A stretch of DNA of 36,831 bases. Source: a virus. The position numbers and the translations under genes are program-made. The stretch spans positions 1-36,831 of IMG/VR virus record IMGVR_UViG_3300031951_020888; one strand, 5' to 3'. This document shows positions 1 to 9,375 of the stretch, one piece after another (position 1 is the first letter of the stretch; the number at the start of each line of letters is the position of its first letter). The notes under the pieces are model-generated. The model had not been told where the DNA came from, did not search any database, and saw only the letters and a program-made list of their open reading frames with translations.

Positions 1-3000
1 CTGAGGAACCTGCAACAACGAGCCGAGCATCGAGCGCACTCGTTCCGATGCCAACATTCGTTCCATCATCGTAAATGATGGAGTTTGCGAGTGCCCTCTC
101 GCTGGTGAACTTCGGAACGTAGTTGGCGGTGCCACTTCCCGTGATCGTGTTGGGCGATGATATGTTAACAGATCCGTTGGAGCCCGTTGCGATCGTGATG
201 TTGGTGCCTGCTATGAGGTAGGAGGTTCCATCGATCAACCGCGTGAGAGAGCCTGAGAGCCCGGAAGCCCCGAAGAGAGTTCCGCTAACGTATGTATCGC
301 CTGCAAAAAGTGAGCGATCTGTGCCGCCGATGGTGCCCGTTACGTAGAGGAACACATTCGTTCCAGCCGGTACGGTTGCCATCGATTGCCGCACCACCAC
401 CTTCGATTTCTGTGCGGTGAGGATGATGTTGCCCGGGGTAGTTGCGGAGTTCGCGGCTCCTGAGGTGAGCTCTATTCGCCCTGCAGTGCCCGTGCCGGCA
501 GAGGGCAAGGATCCTGCGTTGAGGATGATGTTGCCTGCAGTTGCAGATCCAACGGTTGATGTTGTATCTCCCGCCGAGAGCGTGATGCTGCCGGCCGTTG
601 CAGAAGTTGTGGTGGATCCGCCTGCGATGGTTACGGAGCCTCCGGGCGATGATGATCCACCTGAAGTGCCCGCAGAGATTGAGATTGGGCCGCCACCTAT
701 CGTTGTTGTTCCTGTTGCAGCAACGAGAGAGATTCCTCTACCGGTTGCGGTGGTGCCCCTCGTGGAACCGCTGAGAGCGAGAGATGTTACCGTTGATGCG
801 ATGGAAGGGTTCGATATCGTTGAAACCTGGAGGGTTCCAGATACCACTGCATCTCCACCGAAGGCAGAAACTCCGGAGCTCGATCCCGAGGATCCCGAAA
901 CGAAGAAGTAAACATCAGTTCCAATGCTCTGTGCCGCGTGCGATGATCCGAGGCCGCCTGCGATGGAAACAGATGCAGTTGTGTTGAGCCGAGGCGAGGG
1001 CGAGAGCTCGTTCCACTGGTAGAAGATCGGTGCGGTATTGCTTATCGTTACGGAACCGTTCGATCCTGTGGATATGCCGATGTTCGTTCCGGCCACGAGG
1101 TACGAGGTGCCATCAGTGAGCTTCGTGAGGGAGCCGCTCAAACCCTGCGGAGCCTTGATCGCCCCGGAGATGATGTTCGTGCCCAGCGCGGTTCCGATGT
1201 TGATGGAAGTTGCAGCCCCCGCGAAGTTCACCGTGGTTGCCGAGGTGTTTACGAGATCGAACGTGGCACCTGCAGTTATTAGCTTTGCAGATATAGTTCC
1301 ATCTCCAATCCGCAGGATGTGGTTGATCTTGTCGAATGTTAGGCCGGCATCTCCTCCGAATGTGGATCCACCATCGTTGAACTGCACGTAGGTATCCAGC
1401 CCACCCGGCACGGTTGCGATGCTTCCACCTCCGCCTCCACCTGAGGAATCTGCACCCCTGAAGAGCCCACCGCGCACGAATCGGGCCTGAGATGTATTTG
1501 ATAGATCCGTTGCATTTCCTCGAACTATTACTGCCCCGAGGTAGATGGCTGCATCGAGCGTGTTGGCACCCTCTGTGAAGGCCTCTGCGTTGATGGCCGC
1601 CTCTGCGAGATCGAGCGTTGCGTATGTGGCGGATCCGTAGTAAACGAAGAACGCCTTGTTCACAGAGTTGGGAAACCAGTACACGCGTTGTATCGAGAAC
1701 TGGCCGCCTGAAACTGCCGCGAGGGTTCCTCCGTTGTTGTACAACGTGGGATCTATCGTTGGGTAACCTGCATTGGCGATGCCGTTATCGATCACCGGTG
1801 TGGATCCGCTCACGTACTCCCTGAATATCTTCGAGGCGGTGGGAGCAGTATCCGTGCTCGAGAGAATGAGGTTGGGGGAATCAGGATTTGCAGTGTAGTT
1901 CCTACCCGCAACGTATGAAGTTCCTGAAGTTTTAGAGAGTGATAGGTTGGAACCGCTGTTCTCCAGGAGGTGCCCGCTCACCTTCAGTGGCCCGAACGCC
2001 CTGTTGAACTGCTCGTTCGATTGGTTGAGCCCGTATGCAACGGTAGGAGCGGTGATCGTGCCGTTCGTTACAGAGCCCGATTGGTGAAGCACGCGGCCGA
2101 TCGATATGATATCCGCGAAATCGTTGTTGGCGAAGGGGGTGAACTGTTGTATCAGGCCGCCCGATGAGTTGATGCCGATGTACGTGATCTGGGCGGATCC
2201 ACTGTATGTGAGGGATTGGCTCACGAAGGCCGGCCACGAAACGTAGTGAACCGTTGGGTAGGGATCGGATGTGGTGGAGGCGTTGTAATCCACCACGAGG
2301 CCGCTGCCCGAAGTGATTGAGAATGAAGTGGAACCGTTCGCAGTGGAGAGAACACCACCGTGCAGGAGGCCCGTGGAGAGGGAACCTTCAAACCACCTCA
2401 TTCTAACGGTGTTGGTGAATCCCGTGCCGGGTTGGTACTGGGTGTAGTAGAGATCGTTGGTGGAGCCCGATGTGTAGATGTACGATGCCGATGTGTTCGT
2501 GGGTATCCTGAGGTTACCAACCGGCTTCATCTGGATGTAATCGGATACCCCGAAGGCACCGGAGATGAACGTATCTCCACCGAAAACTATCGAGGGATCA
2601 TCGGCTCCCGTGGAGGTTCGCGTTCCTGAAACGTAGAAGTTCACGCTCGCACCCACATCGAAAGGAGAATCGATTCCCACTTGATTTCCTATGAATGCGG
2701 CGGAGCCCGTGGTGTAGATGGAGCCGGCGGTGGTGGAGAAGAAGAAATCGGAGTTCGCAGTTGCGTTCGTGGAGATTGTTACGGATCCGTTCGATGCCGA
2801 GGATATGCCGATGTTGTTGCCGGCAATGAGATAGGAAGTGCCGTCCGCGAGGCGTGTGAGAGATCCTGAGAAGCCGTTGGTTGCCCTGAAGGTGGATGCT
2901 GTGAGGGCACCAGTGAGTTTATTGAAGGTGAGGAGAGAAGATCCAGCAGGAGCTCCCCCATCGTTGAATATTACCTGAGTATCAGATCCTGCGATGGGTC

Positions 3001-3607
3001 CGGTGGCTCCGGTAGCACCCACCGGACCGGTTGCACCAGTTGGTCCCGTGGCGCCTGTAGGACCTGCAGATCCTGGGGTTCCGGATGCTCCAGCTGGTCC
3101 TGCAGGCCCGGCTGACCCCGTTGCACCCGTGGCGCCTGCAGCTCCACCTCCACCACCTGTTGTTGAGAGAGTTATCCACCTGCCTCCAGACCAGGTGATT
3201 CCTACTGCATCATAATTGTTAGATAGAACTTTTGTTGTCGATCCATCAATTAAAACTCCGCTCTTCGATGATTGAAGCATGATGTTGTTCGTAGAACACC
3301 TGCCTGCTGAATCTTTGATGTAATACAGGGTTCCTTCACGAGGTGAGGCTGGAAGTGAGATCGTTACGGATCCGTTTCCTGGTTTGATCGTTACATCTAG
3401 TATCGTGGATGCACGCCCGATCGAGTGCGTGGCACCCGGTGCGATCGAGACGGGACGAGTGCGGAGTATCAGATCTCCTGTTACCTGCAACTCCGATTCA
3501 TCCACAGGTGTACCAATCTGCACATCGGTGGTGAGTACGGTACGCTTCACACCGCCGTTCTCAGAAACAAAAACGATTACATCGTTTGGTTTTTTGTTGA
3601 TCGCCAT
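1..3607 (-). CDS. Long tail fibre-like protein with collagen-like stalk (C-terminus outside window)
   Basis: An open frame on the minus strand runs from an ATG at 3607 to the left edge with no stop (checked directly over roughly 1-1080 and translated beyond), giving about 1202 residues without the C-terminus. The start follows the upstream TGA by one base (TGAAATG), so translation is probably coupled. Order: about 145 residues of N-terminal region, a Gly-rich linker, 17 uninterrupted G-X-Y triplets (about 150-206), then Gly/Ser/Thr-rich beta sequence with three copies of an SGSLTxLxDGTSYL module, a set of short beta repeats (about 970-1066), and near the edge NVGIGTSALDARLVV. The last motif is of a type common in phage fibres ahead of a trimerising or self-cleaving chaperone domain, which would lie outside the window. 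Role by inference: receptor-binding or virion-surface fibre. Base composition is clearly GC-richer than the neighbours (60% counted over 601-660). Confidence 0.85.
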   Translation of the reverse strand, partial: MAINKKPNDVIVFVSENGGVKRTVLTTDVQIGTPVDESELQVTGDLILRTRPVSIAPGATHSIGRASTILDVTIKPGNGSVTISLPASPREGTLYYIKDSAGRCSTNNIMLQSSKSGVLIDGSTTKVLSNNYDAVGITWSGGRWITLSTTGGGGGAAGATGATGSAGPAGPAGASGTPGSAGPTGATGPTGATGPVGATGATGPIAGSDTQVIFNDGGAPAGSSLLTFNKLTGALTASTFRATNGFSGSLTRLADGTSYLIAGNNIGISSASNGSVTISTNATANSDFFFSTTAGSIYTTGSAAFIGNQVGIDSPFDVGASVNFYVSGTRTSTGADDPSIVFGGDTFISGAFGVSDYIQMKPVGNLRIPTNTSASYIYTSGSTNDLYYTQYQPGTGFTNTVRMRWFEGSLSTGLLHGGVLSTANGSTSFSITSGSGLVVDYNASTTSDPYPTVHYVSWPAFVSQSLTYSGSAQITYIGINSSGGLIQQFTPFANNDFADIISIGRVLHQSGSVTNGTITAPTVAYGLNQSNEQFNRAFGPLKVSGHLLENSGSNLSLSKTSGTSYVAGRNYTANPDSPNLILSSTDTAPTASKIFREYVSGSTPVIDNGIANAGYPTIDPTLYNNGGTLAAVSGGQFSIQRVYWFPNSVNKAFFVYYGSATYATLDLAEAAINAEAFTEGANTLDAAIYLGAVIVRGNATDLSNTSQARFVRGGLFRGADSSGGGGGGSIATVPGGLDTYVQFNDGGSTFGGDAGLTFDKINHILRIGDGTISAKLITAGATFDLVNTSATTVNFAGAATSINIGTALGTNIISGAIKAPQGLSGSLTKLTDGTSYLVAGTNIGISTGSNGSVTISNTAPIFYQWNELSPSPRLNTTASVSIAGGLGSSHAAQSIGTDVYFFVSGSSGSSSGVSAFGGDAVVSGTLQVSTISNPSIASTVTSLALSGSTRGTTATGRGISLVAATGTTTIGGGPISISAGTSGGSSSPGGSVTIAGGSTTTSATAGSITLSAGDTTSTVGSATAGNIILNAGSLPSAGTGTAGRIELTSGAANSATTPGNIILTAQKSKVVVRQSMATVPAGTNVFLYVTGTIGGTDRSLFAGDTYVSGTLFGASGLSGSLTRLIDGTSYLIAGTNITIATGSNGSVNISSPNTITGSGTANYVPKFTSERALANSIIYDDGTNVGIGTSALDARLVVAGSS
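156..262 (-). repeat. Tail fibre module copy 3 (SGSLTxLxDGTSYL)
   Basis: Third copy of a roughly 35-residue module with the core GLSGSLTRLIDGTSYLIAG followed by N-I-T-I and a GSNGSV turn. The other copies are at about 1042-1144 and 2771-2874 in the same gene. Confidence 0.75.
411..697 (-). repeat. Short tandem beta repeats in tail fibre
   Basis: About six imperfect units of 16-19 residues begin with alternating hydrophobics (ISISAG, VTIAGG, ITLSAG, IILNAG, IELTSG, IILTAQ). Each is followed by a Ser/Thr/Gly/Ala-rich turn ending in Gly. The spacing suggests a beta-solenoid or stacked beta segment in the fibre shaft. That structural reading is inference; the repeat itself is visible. Confidence 0.7.
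1042..1144 (-). repeat. Tail fibre module copy 2 (SGSLTxLxDGTSYL)
   Basis: Second copy of the module, with the core GLSGSLTKLTDGTSYLVAG and the following NIGI and GSNGSVTIS elements. Confidence 0.75.
2771..2874 (-). repeat. Tail fibre module copy 1 (SGSLTxLxDGTSYL)
   Basis: First copy of the module, not far downstream of the collagen-like stalk, with the core SGSLTRLADGTSYLIAG and the NIGI and SNGSVTIS elements. It is clearly related to the two later copies at both DNA and protein level. Confidence 0.75.
2985..3162 (-). repeat. Collagen-like G-X-Y repeat in tail fibre
   Basis: The minus-strand frame gives a short poly-Gly linker followed by 17 consecutive G-X-Y triplets (for example GAT, GPA, GPT, GPV) ending at GPI. 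Collagen-like segments of this kind are well known in phage tail fibres, where they form trimeric stalks. The matching Pro/Ala-rich frame on the plus strand is only the shadow of this repeat. Confidence 0.9.
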
Positions 3608-3608
3608 T

Positions 3609-6194
3609 TCAAGTTACCGTAAGCCCACTCGGATCGAACTGAAGCGAGGTGAGGGTTGCATCAGTAATTAATCTCAAATCAGATTCCTGCCTCAACTTTG
3701 CTTCTCCATCGAAGTACGGAAGGGAAGAGGTCACTTCTGGGCTGAGGTTCTGTGAGTAGGTTCTTGCGGGGTTCACCTTCTCGTTGTATATATAACCAAT
3801 CCCTCTGTCGTCTTTCTTGTAGCGCTGGCGTATGAAATTGACCTCCGCGGCAGGAGGTCCTATCTGTGTTATCTCTTTTAGTATCGTCAACTTTGAATCT
3901 GTCTGATTGTTGAAGTTATCGTTCGTCATGGCGTCGTCGTCCACGACGGACGAATTTACGTTTATAAACTTCGTATAAGGACGTTGCTCGAGCATGTCTC
4001 TGAATTGTCCGAACTTGTCTCTCCTGAATATCACCTTTGAGTTTACGGGGAGGCCGCTGAATAGACCGTACTTCCATCCTCTGATTTCAGGCGATATTCC
4101 AAATACTATTGATTTTGAGGTGGCCGCTGAACCAGACACGAGGTACTCAGTGTTGAACGCTGACGTACCAGAAAGAATTGGATTTAATCTGTCGTCTGTT
4201 CTATACCCTTTAAATTTCGGGTAATTATTGCCACCTATTCTGCTGTTATCTACGACAGGAAACGATTCTTCTCTGTATGTGAAGATCTTGAAGTTATCAA
4301 TTGCAGCAGCTTGAGGGTCTGATGTTGCGAGAGGAGGATCATTTGGTAGCGCAAGAGTATATAAAAATATAAATCTATATTCGCCGGGATCAAGAAGATA
4401 ATCTCCCAGATTATCAGGCGGGTAAGACAATCCGTACCCAGGCGACCCATATTCAAAACCAGGATAATAGCTCTCCTTAAAGTTATAATTTGACATTGTG
4501 ACAAATGTATTTAATGTAGATGACGATCCCGAAACATGATCAAAAGTTCTATCAGGGCCATAATTTGTTCCAATTATAACATCACCCGAAGGATTTCCAG
4601 GATAGGCACCAAAATAGCACGTCAATGAACCGTAATTATATCTTCCTGCAATGGCTCTGTCATAGCTAAAATTCCACGGATAAGAAGAAGTTATGTCAAC
4701 AATGACTGGTGACTTATTGTCTTCTGAGCTCATTAGACCGCCGTAATCTGTCAAAGTATTCGACAGAAGAATCTTATTTCCTCCTTCTTGCTTTCTCCAT
4801 GCTATTCCCTTTGTGGAGGTTGTTCCACTTACAATATTGTATAGATCGCCTTGATAAGGATAGTCTGCGGTTTTATAGCTTGTCACCACCCATGGAAATG
4901 ACCAATCAGGATCTGAAACGTTGCTTGCAGACCAGCTTACTTTAAGTCCTTCTTCTTCATAGCTCGGTATTTGATCTGCAGGAGTTCCGTCTGGTATGGT
5001 TTCTAGGTCTAGCTTGTATGACAAAATAAATTTCGTAGGATCGAAGGTTCTCTTTCCGTACGTTATATTGTTAACGTCTCCAAATCCAAACAAAAATTTT
5101 ATGATGTCGTCGGTACCCATTGACTGTGTCAACAGCATCGAACCGGCTTCTGCATTAGCATATGTTGAAAGAAAATCTCTGTCAGAAAATTTCGAAAGAT
5201 TGACATCTCCGGGCACTAAAAGAGAATAGCCGTAAGACGTGTCGGCTATTCTCTTGTAATTCCATTCTTCTCCAGTTTCTGGTCCGTACCAGCCCGGTCT
5301 TATCTTGCCAGTGCCTAGAGATCCTTCAATATTTGACTTTATTCTTAGTGAATTTCTCGCGTTTTCGTTGTACCCGGGAAGCAACGGAAAGAAATTGTCT
5401 ATTTTTAACGTCTTGTTAAATTCTACAAGATCTACGGGTGTCGCGTCTGTTTCAATTGAACCAGAGTCAAAGCTTTTAAATTCTCTCTCTCGCTTGTCGT
5501 AAACAGGCAATCTTGCAGAAAGAGTTGATCTCAATCCGAGAGTTTTGTCAAATCCTACAAATCTCTTTTCGGGATTATATTTCCCTTCGAACGGGAACGA
5601 CCACGTCCAGCTGTTGTTGACGGTCGGGTCAGTGTCGTATCCCTCGCCCGATCTGTCTTGAACAAGTGAGTTAAATATTAAATATCCTCCGCTGCCCGTC
5701 ACGGTGGTGCCGTACGGAGACAAGACTGTGTGCTCCGAATTTTGGCTAGTCCACACTCTAGAGCCTTCTGCCCCTAGACATTCCGGTATGTTGGGCAGAC
5801 AAGAATCGTAGTATCTTTCACTTGGATCGAAGTGTTGATTGATTCTGTACGACGTAGTCGAAGTCTTTTCATGCCAGGGGACCAACCTATAAGAAAGTCT
5901 TGGAATACTTCTCACGGCGTCTGATCCGTACGTTGAATCAAGCGCGGGAAAAGATTCTGCGTAGTATTTGCTAAAAAGTCGTCCCCTAGACCCAGTGACG
6001 AAGATTCTGTCTTTTTTCTCTGACTTAGATCTCGTATAATCGGATACAACTTCTGACACTATTGTGCCTGTGACGAAGTCGTCCTGCATCGTTCCGTAAA
6101 AGGATGCTTCGTAATAAGTGTCAAACTGATCTAAGACGGGATCATTTCCTATTACGTCTTTGACGACATCTGTGTAGACTTTTTCATAACTCAT
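3609..6194 (-). CDS. Large unrecognised virion/tail protein (861 aa)
   Basis: I do not recognise a family. The protein is long, has no signal peptide or obvious membrane segment, and is rich in Ser, Tyr, Gly, Asp and Asn with many aromatic turns, a composition typical of beta-rich phage structural proteins. The first 60 residues look more helical and charged (MSYEKVYTDVVKDVIG onward) and could be the attachment end. Near residue 590-650 it carries a DYLLDPGEYRF stretch that loosely resembles LLNPGDKLVL in the next gene upstream. It starts 4 nt inside the 3' end of that gene (ATGA overlap) and ends one base before the tail fibre ATG. Position between the baseplate genes and the fibre suggests a baseplate-peripheral or fibre-connector role, which is inference only. 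Confidence 0.8.
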   Translation of the reverse strand: MSYEKVYTDVVKDVIGNDPVLDQFDTYYEASFYGTMQDDFVTGTIVSEVVSDYTRSKSEKKDRIFVTGSRGRLFSKYYAESFPALDSTYGSDAVRSIPRLSYRLVPWHEKTSTTSYRINQHFDPSERYYDSCLPNIPECLGAEGSRVWTSQNSEHTVLSPYGTTVTGSGGYLIFNSLVQDRSGEGYDTDPTVNNSWTWSFPFEGKYNPEKRFVGFDKTLGLRSTLSARLPVYDKREREFKSFDSGSIETDATPVDLVEFNKTLKIDNFFPLLPGYNENARNSLRIKSNIEGSLGTGKIRPGWYGPETGEEWNYKRIADTSYGYSLLVPGDVNLSKFSDRDFLSTYANAEAGSMLLTQSMGTDDIIKFLFGFGDVNNITYGKRTFDPTKFILSYKLDLETIPDGTPADQIPSYEEEGLKVSWSASNVSDPDWSFPWVVTSYKTADYPYQGDLYNIVSGTTSTKGIAWRKQEGGNKILLSNTLTDYGGLMSSEDNKSPVIVDITSSYPWNFSYDRAIAGRYNYGSLTCYFGAYPGNPSGDVIIGTNYGPDRTFDHVSGSSSTLNTFVTMSNYNFKESYYPGFEYGSPGYGLSYPPDNLGDYLLDPGEYRFIFLYTLALPNDPPLATSDPQAAAIDNFKIFTYREESFPVVDNSRIGGNNYPKFKGYRTDDRLNPILSGTSAFNTEYLVSGSAATSKSIVFGISPEIRGWKYGLFSGLPVNSKVIFRRDKFGQFRDMLEQRPYTKFINVNSSVVDDDAMTNDNFNNQTDSKLTILKEITQIGPPAAEVNFIRQRYKKDDRGIGYIYNEKVNPARTYSQNLSPEVTSSLPYFDGEAKLRQESDLRLITDATLTSLQFDPSGLTVT

Positions 6195-8038
6195 GGTATG
6201 TAGCTGTTTCCTGCTCTTACATATGATCCGTAGAAAGTCATATTAATACTACCAGTATTCAAAGTCACATCATGACCTGTAACTGAGCCTACTAGCGGAA
6301 TCAATTTTGTTAAAACATTATTTCCTGTGTTTGCGTCTGCAGCGCTGTTAATATTGTGACCACTTGCTGATACAGCAGGTCTTGTTTTTGATATTGCCAA
6401 AACTAACTTATCTCCAGGATTTAAGAGATAGGGAGCGTCTTTACTTGATGAAAATACTTCAGATGGGTATACATTGTAAATCCAAGCTTGGGGCGTGAAC
6501 GTGGTGGAGTATGGCAGGTCTACAGGCACACCGTTATAATTGGGAACATAGCTTTGAATATCGATGTCAAGCTGAGAGAAAAATTCTTTTAAGTTACCGT
6601 AAGCTGTTGATCTATCAACCTCAGTAGAATTTTCTGAGTAATAAGGGTTTAAAATAGTCGGGTCTCCTGTTTTGCTAAAAGCCTGACTGGATGTGTATTC
6701 TCCTCCGAATATAGACCCTCCGCTGGGAGCAAATCCTGTCATTCCTCTGCCAAACGGATCTATAGAAGAAACGATAGAAAGCTGACTTTGAGCAAAAGTT
6801 GAGAGCGAAAAAGTTTTATTTCCAAAATATTCAGGTTCCCAAACGATCTTTCTATACTTATCCATTATCTCACGATAATAATAAACTTCACGCCCAAACT
6901 GTGGCTGCTTATAAGCATCAACTGCTGCATTTGGAATGCTTGAAGTCATATACCACACGGCAAGAGAGAGTCCGTTTACGCCATTTGATATGTTGGCTAC
7001 AGTTTTTACAGTTATAGATCCTGTAAAAGCTGAATTTGCAGAAGGTTGATAAATAGTGGCATTTGGGCTTCTTAGCCCGTAGGGCTCGACGACGACTGCA
7101 TAAGCTCCTCTTTCTGCAGATTCCGGAGGAAGCCTCCTTGCTATTGCGGTCAACTTTGAATCTTGTAAGTGTGTTATGGTCCCTTTGGCAACTAAGTCTC
7201 TTATGTTGCTTTGACCGTATTTTTTTTGGCAAAAGAGCGAGAGCGTTAAAGCAGGTCCTCCCGAATCAATATACAAATTCTGTTTTATTTGAGTATTGGT
7301 TGGCAAGTAAGTCCCAGTTGCGGTCGCCAAAGACGTAACAGTCCTATCCTGGAACCAGGATTCTCCCAAACAAAAAGGTATTTCAAATACCGCTTTTTCC
7401 AATAAGAACGGTCTGTCTATGTCAAGTTCAAAAGTCTCATCACTAGAAGCATCATAAATTTCAGATCTTTGAACTGACTTTGGGAAATCTTCGAGCAATG
7501 CATCAATTACGCTCGCGCCGCGCCGCCCTTGCGCGTCACGTATCTTATTTCCAATTATTTGTGATCCAACATAGCGAGACGTTGAGTTTGAGCGGCCCAG
7601 TCCACCAGCATCAGCTTCTGTGACTTGTCTGTATATGTCAAGACTTCCTGACATTACAGGATGACCGTAACAATCAAATCCCTTTGCGTCTTCAATAATA
7701 AGAGAGCCTACTGTATAACCATCTCCTAATGTCCCAGAAGCTGGACTCCATTGAGTATTTATTGCAAATCTATTAAAAGGGCCGACGTGATCTCCTGTGC
7801 TGCGTGCCGGTATGTTCCAAGATTTTAATGTCTTGTTAAAGTAATAAATGCTGCAACTGCTAGGCAGCATTGAAGTCTTTGCTGCTATATTAAATGACAT
7901 CTTGATCTGCTCTTTGCTTAAAAGAGAGCGAGAAAAGCTGCCTGGTGTTTCACCAATTGGTCCGGCAGACCCCGTTGCATAAAAGGAATCATTTAAATTA
8001 CCTTGCTCAAATCTTGCATATTCAGAAAAAGGCTTCAT
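6191..8038 (-). CDS. Large unrecognised virion/tail protein (615 aa)
   Basis: No family recognised. The N-terminus (MKPFSEYARFEQGNLNDSF) is followed by Ser/Thr/Tyr/Asn-rich, probably beta-structured sequence. A stretch at about residues 210-290 contains RPFLLEKAVFEIPF and PALTLSLFCQKK. Toward the C-terminus there is a PYLLNPGDKLVLAISKTRP segment, which has the look of a beta-sandwich edge and is loosely echoed in the 861-residue neighbour. The protein ends in short beta-type sequence (SINMTFYGSYVRAGNSYIP). Both ends overlap neighbouring genes by 4 nt (ATGA), so it is probably translationally coupled with them. By context it is a structural component of the tail or baseplate periphery. Confidence 0.8.
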   Translation of the reverse strand: MKPFSEYARFEQGNLNDSFYATGSAGPIGETPGSFSRSLLSKEQIKMSFNIAAKTSMLPSSCSIYYFNKTLKSWNIPARSTGDHVGPFNRFAINTQWSPASGTLGDGYTVGSLIIEDAKGFDCYGHPVMSGSLDIYRQVTEADAGGLGRSNSTSRYVGSQIIGNKIRDAQGRRGASVIDALLEDFPKSVQRSEIYDASSDETFELDIDRPFLLEKAVFEIPFCLGESWFQDRTVTSLATATGTYLPTNTQIKQNLYIDSGGPALTLSLFCQKKYGQSNIRDLVAKGTITHLQDSKLTAIARRLPPESAERGAYAVVVEPYGLRSPNATIYQPSANSAFTGSITVKTVANISNGVNGLSLAVWYMTSSIPNAAVDAYKQPQFGREVYYYREIMDKYRKIVWEPEYFGNKTFSLSTFAQSQLSIVSSIDPFGRGMTGFAPSGGSIFGGEYTSSQAFSKTGDPTILNPYYSENSTEVDRSTAYGNLKEFFSQLDIDIQSYVPNYNGVPVDLPYSTTFTPQAWIYNVYPSEVFSSSKDAPYLLNPGDKLVLAISKTRPAVSASGHNINSAADANTGNNVLTKLIPLVGSVTGHDVTLNTGSINMTFYGSYVRAGNSYIP

Positions 8039-9372
8039 GGATTAACGTCTCTTTCAGTAAGAATTATGCTGTCATTTAATGCGGAATCAAATAATCCAGG
8101 TTTCGTAGTTCTTTGAACTCTTATCCCGCCTCCACGGCATATTTCAGATGCAGAACTTGACAAAGCTGTTATAGAAGAAGAAAGAAAAGACGACGGAATC
8201 ATTGAGGGATATTCTACGCTCTGCGCAATAAAACTCACGGTAGATAAGTCGTTAAATGTTGCGCCGCTCGAGAGAAAAGATCTTTCATCCCTAGCTTTTA
8301 TAATTGATCTGTTTTGTTTTTTAGACTCACTTCTCAAGTATCCGCCGTATGCAATTGAATCCGTCCCTTTTACAGCCTGATCATAGGTAAATCCACAAGT
8401 TGCAGATCTTTCCTTCGATGTTACGTAAGTGGTTCCACCGGGCGGAAGATCTTCAAGAGCAGATATCAAGTCTTCCGTGTAGGAAGAATTCGGTTTTTCT
8501 CCCCTCGTATAGCGAGCATCCTCAAAGAATGAGATGCCGTTCTCTCCAGTTGAAGCATATCCTAGCGAAGGACCAACAATCACGCCGCCCCCGTTTTCAT
8601 CTGGCATTCCGATCAGATCTACTGCATCGAAATAGGGCGACTTATTTGTCCTTGATGGTTCGAAGTAGTCGACCGACAACACTTGATCTGAGTACAGAAG
8701 AATTGTGGTGTTTCCATTTCCGAACTCTCCGCGGGTCGCGTGCGGCTCGAATGGGAAATTAATTGAAGAATTTGAAATTACAGGTCTTATCGGGAAAGGC
8801 TCTATGATTCCGTTTAAGACGAGATTTTCTTCTTGATTGCTGTTGGAGGTGACTATGGGGTAGACTATGTTATTTGAACTACCTCCGATTTCAACAAAAG
8901 TGACAGGATTGAAAGTCTCTACCTCGTAGTAGACGTCAGGAGACAGTATGTCAAAATCTGTGTATCCATATCTCTGAGAATCGTACAAGTGACCCGGTGT
9001 TCCGGCAGTTATCTTGGCAACACCAGCCGTCCAGTGCTTCTCCTGCGTTATTTCTATTCCGTTCTTGTAGGAGTCTATGCTCCCAGATATCAGATAGTCA
9101 TTTGAAGATGCTAGAATTTTTCTATCATTACCGCTCGCATCTGTGACAGTCGAGCTTGTCAAGTAAAGGCTGTGGCCGTACTCCAGGTCATCTTTAACTA
9201 TCCTCTTTCTGGACATTAGACCCGAAACTGCATTTGACCCAGAAATTCTTGACGGAGACGTGGTTTCTAGGAAGCTTCGATTTCGTCTTATCTCTATCTG
9301 TTCTCTCGTGTTAAAGTAATTACTTTCACAGTCAATATTGATAAAGTCTATCTTTTTTGGTTGCTGACTCAT
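8035..9372 (-). CDS. Unrecognised virion/tail protein (445 aa)
   Basis: No family recognised. The protein opens with a polar, charged region (MSQQPKKIDFINIDCESNYF) and continues as Ser/Gly/Tyr-rich sequence with several short hydrophobic beta-type runs, and no membrane segment or signal peptide. The C-terminal third carries a long Ser-rich stretch (about residues 385-415) with few charges. It lies 3 bp after the LamG protein stop and overlaps the 615-residue gene by 4 nt. By position and composition it is probably a virion protein linking the baseplate wedge to peripheral tail structures. This is inference. Confidence 0.78.
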   Translation of the reverse strand: MSQQPKKIDFINIDCESNYFNTREQIEIRRNRSFLETTSPSRISGSNAVSGLMSRKRIVKDDLEYGHSLYLTSSTVTDASGNDRKILASSNDYLISGSIDSYKNGIEITQEKHWTAGVAKITAGTPGHLYDSQRYGYTDFDILSPDVYYEVETFNPVTFVEIGGSSNNIVYPIVTSNSNQEENLVLNGIIEPFPIRPVISNSSINFPFEPHATRGEFGNGNTTILLYSDQVLSVDYFEPSRTNKSPYFDAVDLIGMPDENGGGVIVGPSLGYASTGENGISFFEDARYTRGEKPNSSYTEDLISALEDLPPGGTTYVTSKERSATCGFTYDQAVKGTDSIAYGGYLRSESKKQNRSIIKARDERSFLSSGATFNDLSTVSFIAQSVEYPSMIPSSFLSSSITALSSSASEICRGGGIRVQRTTKPGLFDSALNDSIILTERDVNP

Positions 9373-9375
9373 GGC

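Noticed and set aside
417-3671. Many plus- and minus-strand ORFs of 60-164 codons across 1-3671, including a Pro/Ala-rich plus-strand one at 2994-3215
   Set aside because: All are shadows of the single long minus-strand tail fibre frame or of the adjacent gene; the Pro/Ala-rich one is the antisense reading of the collagen repeat.
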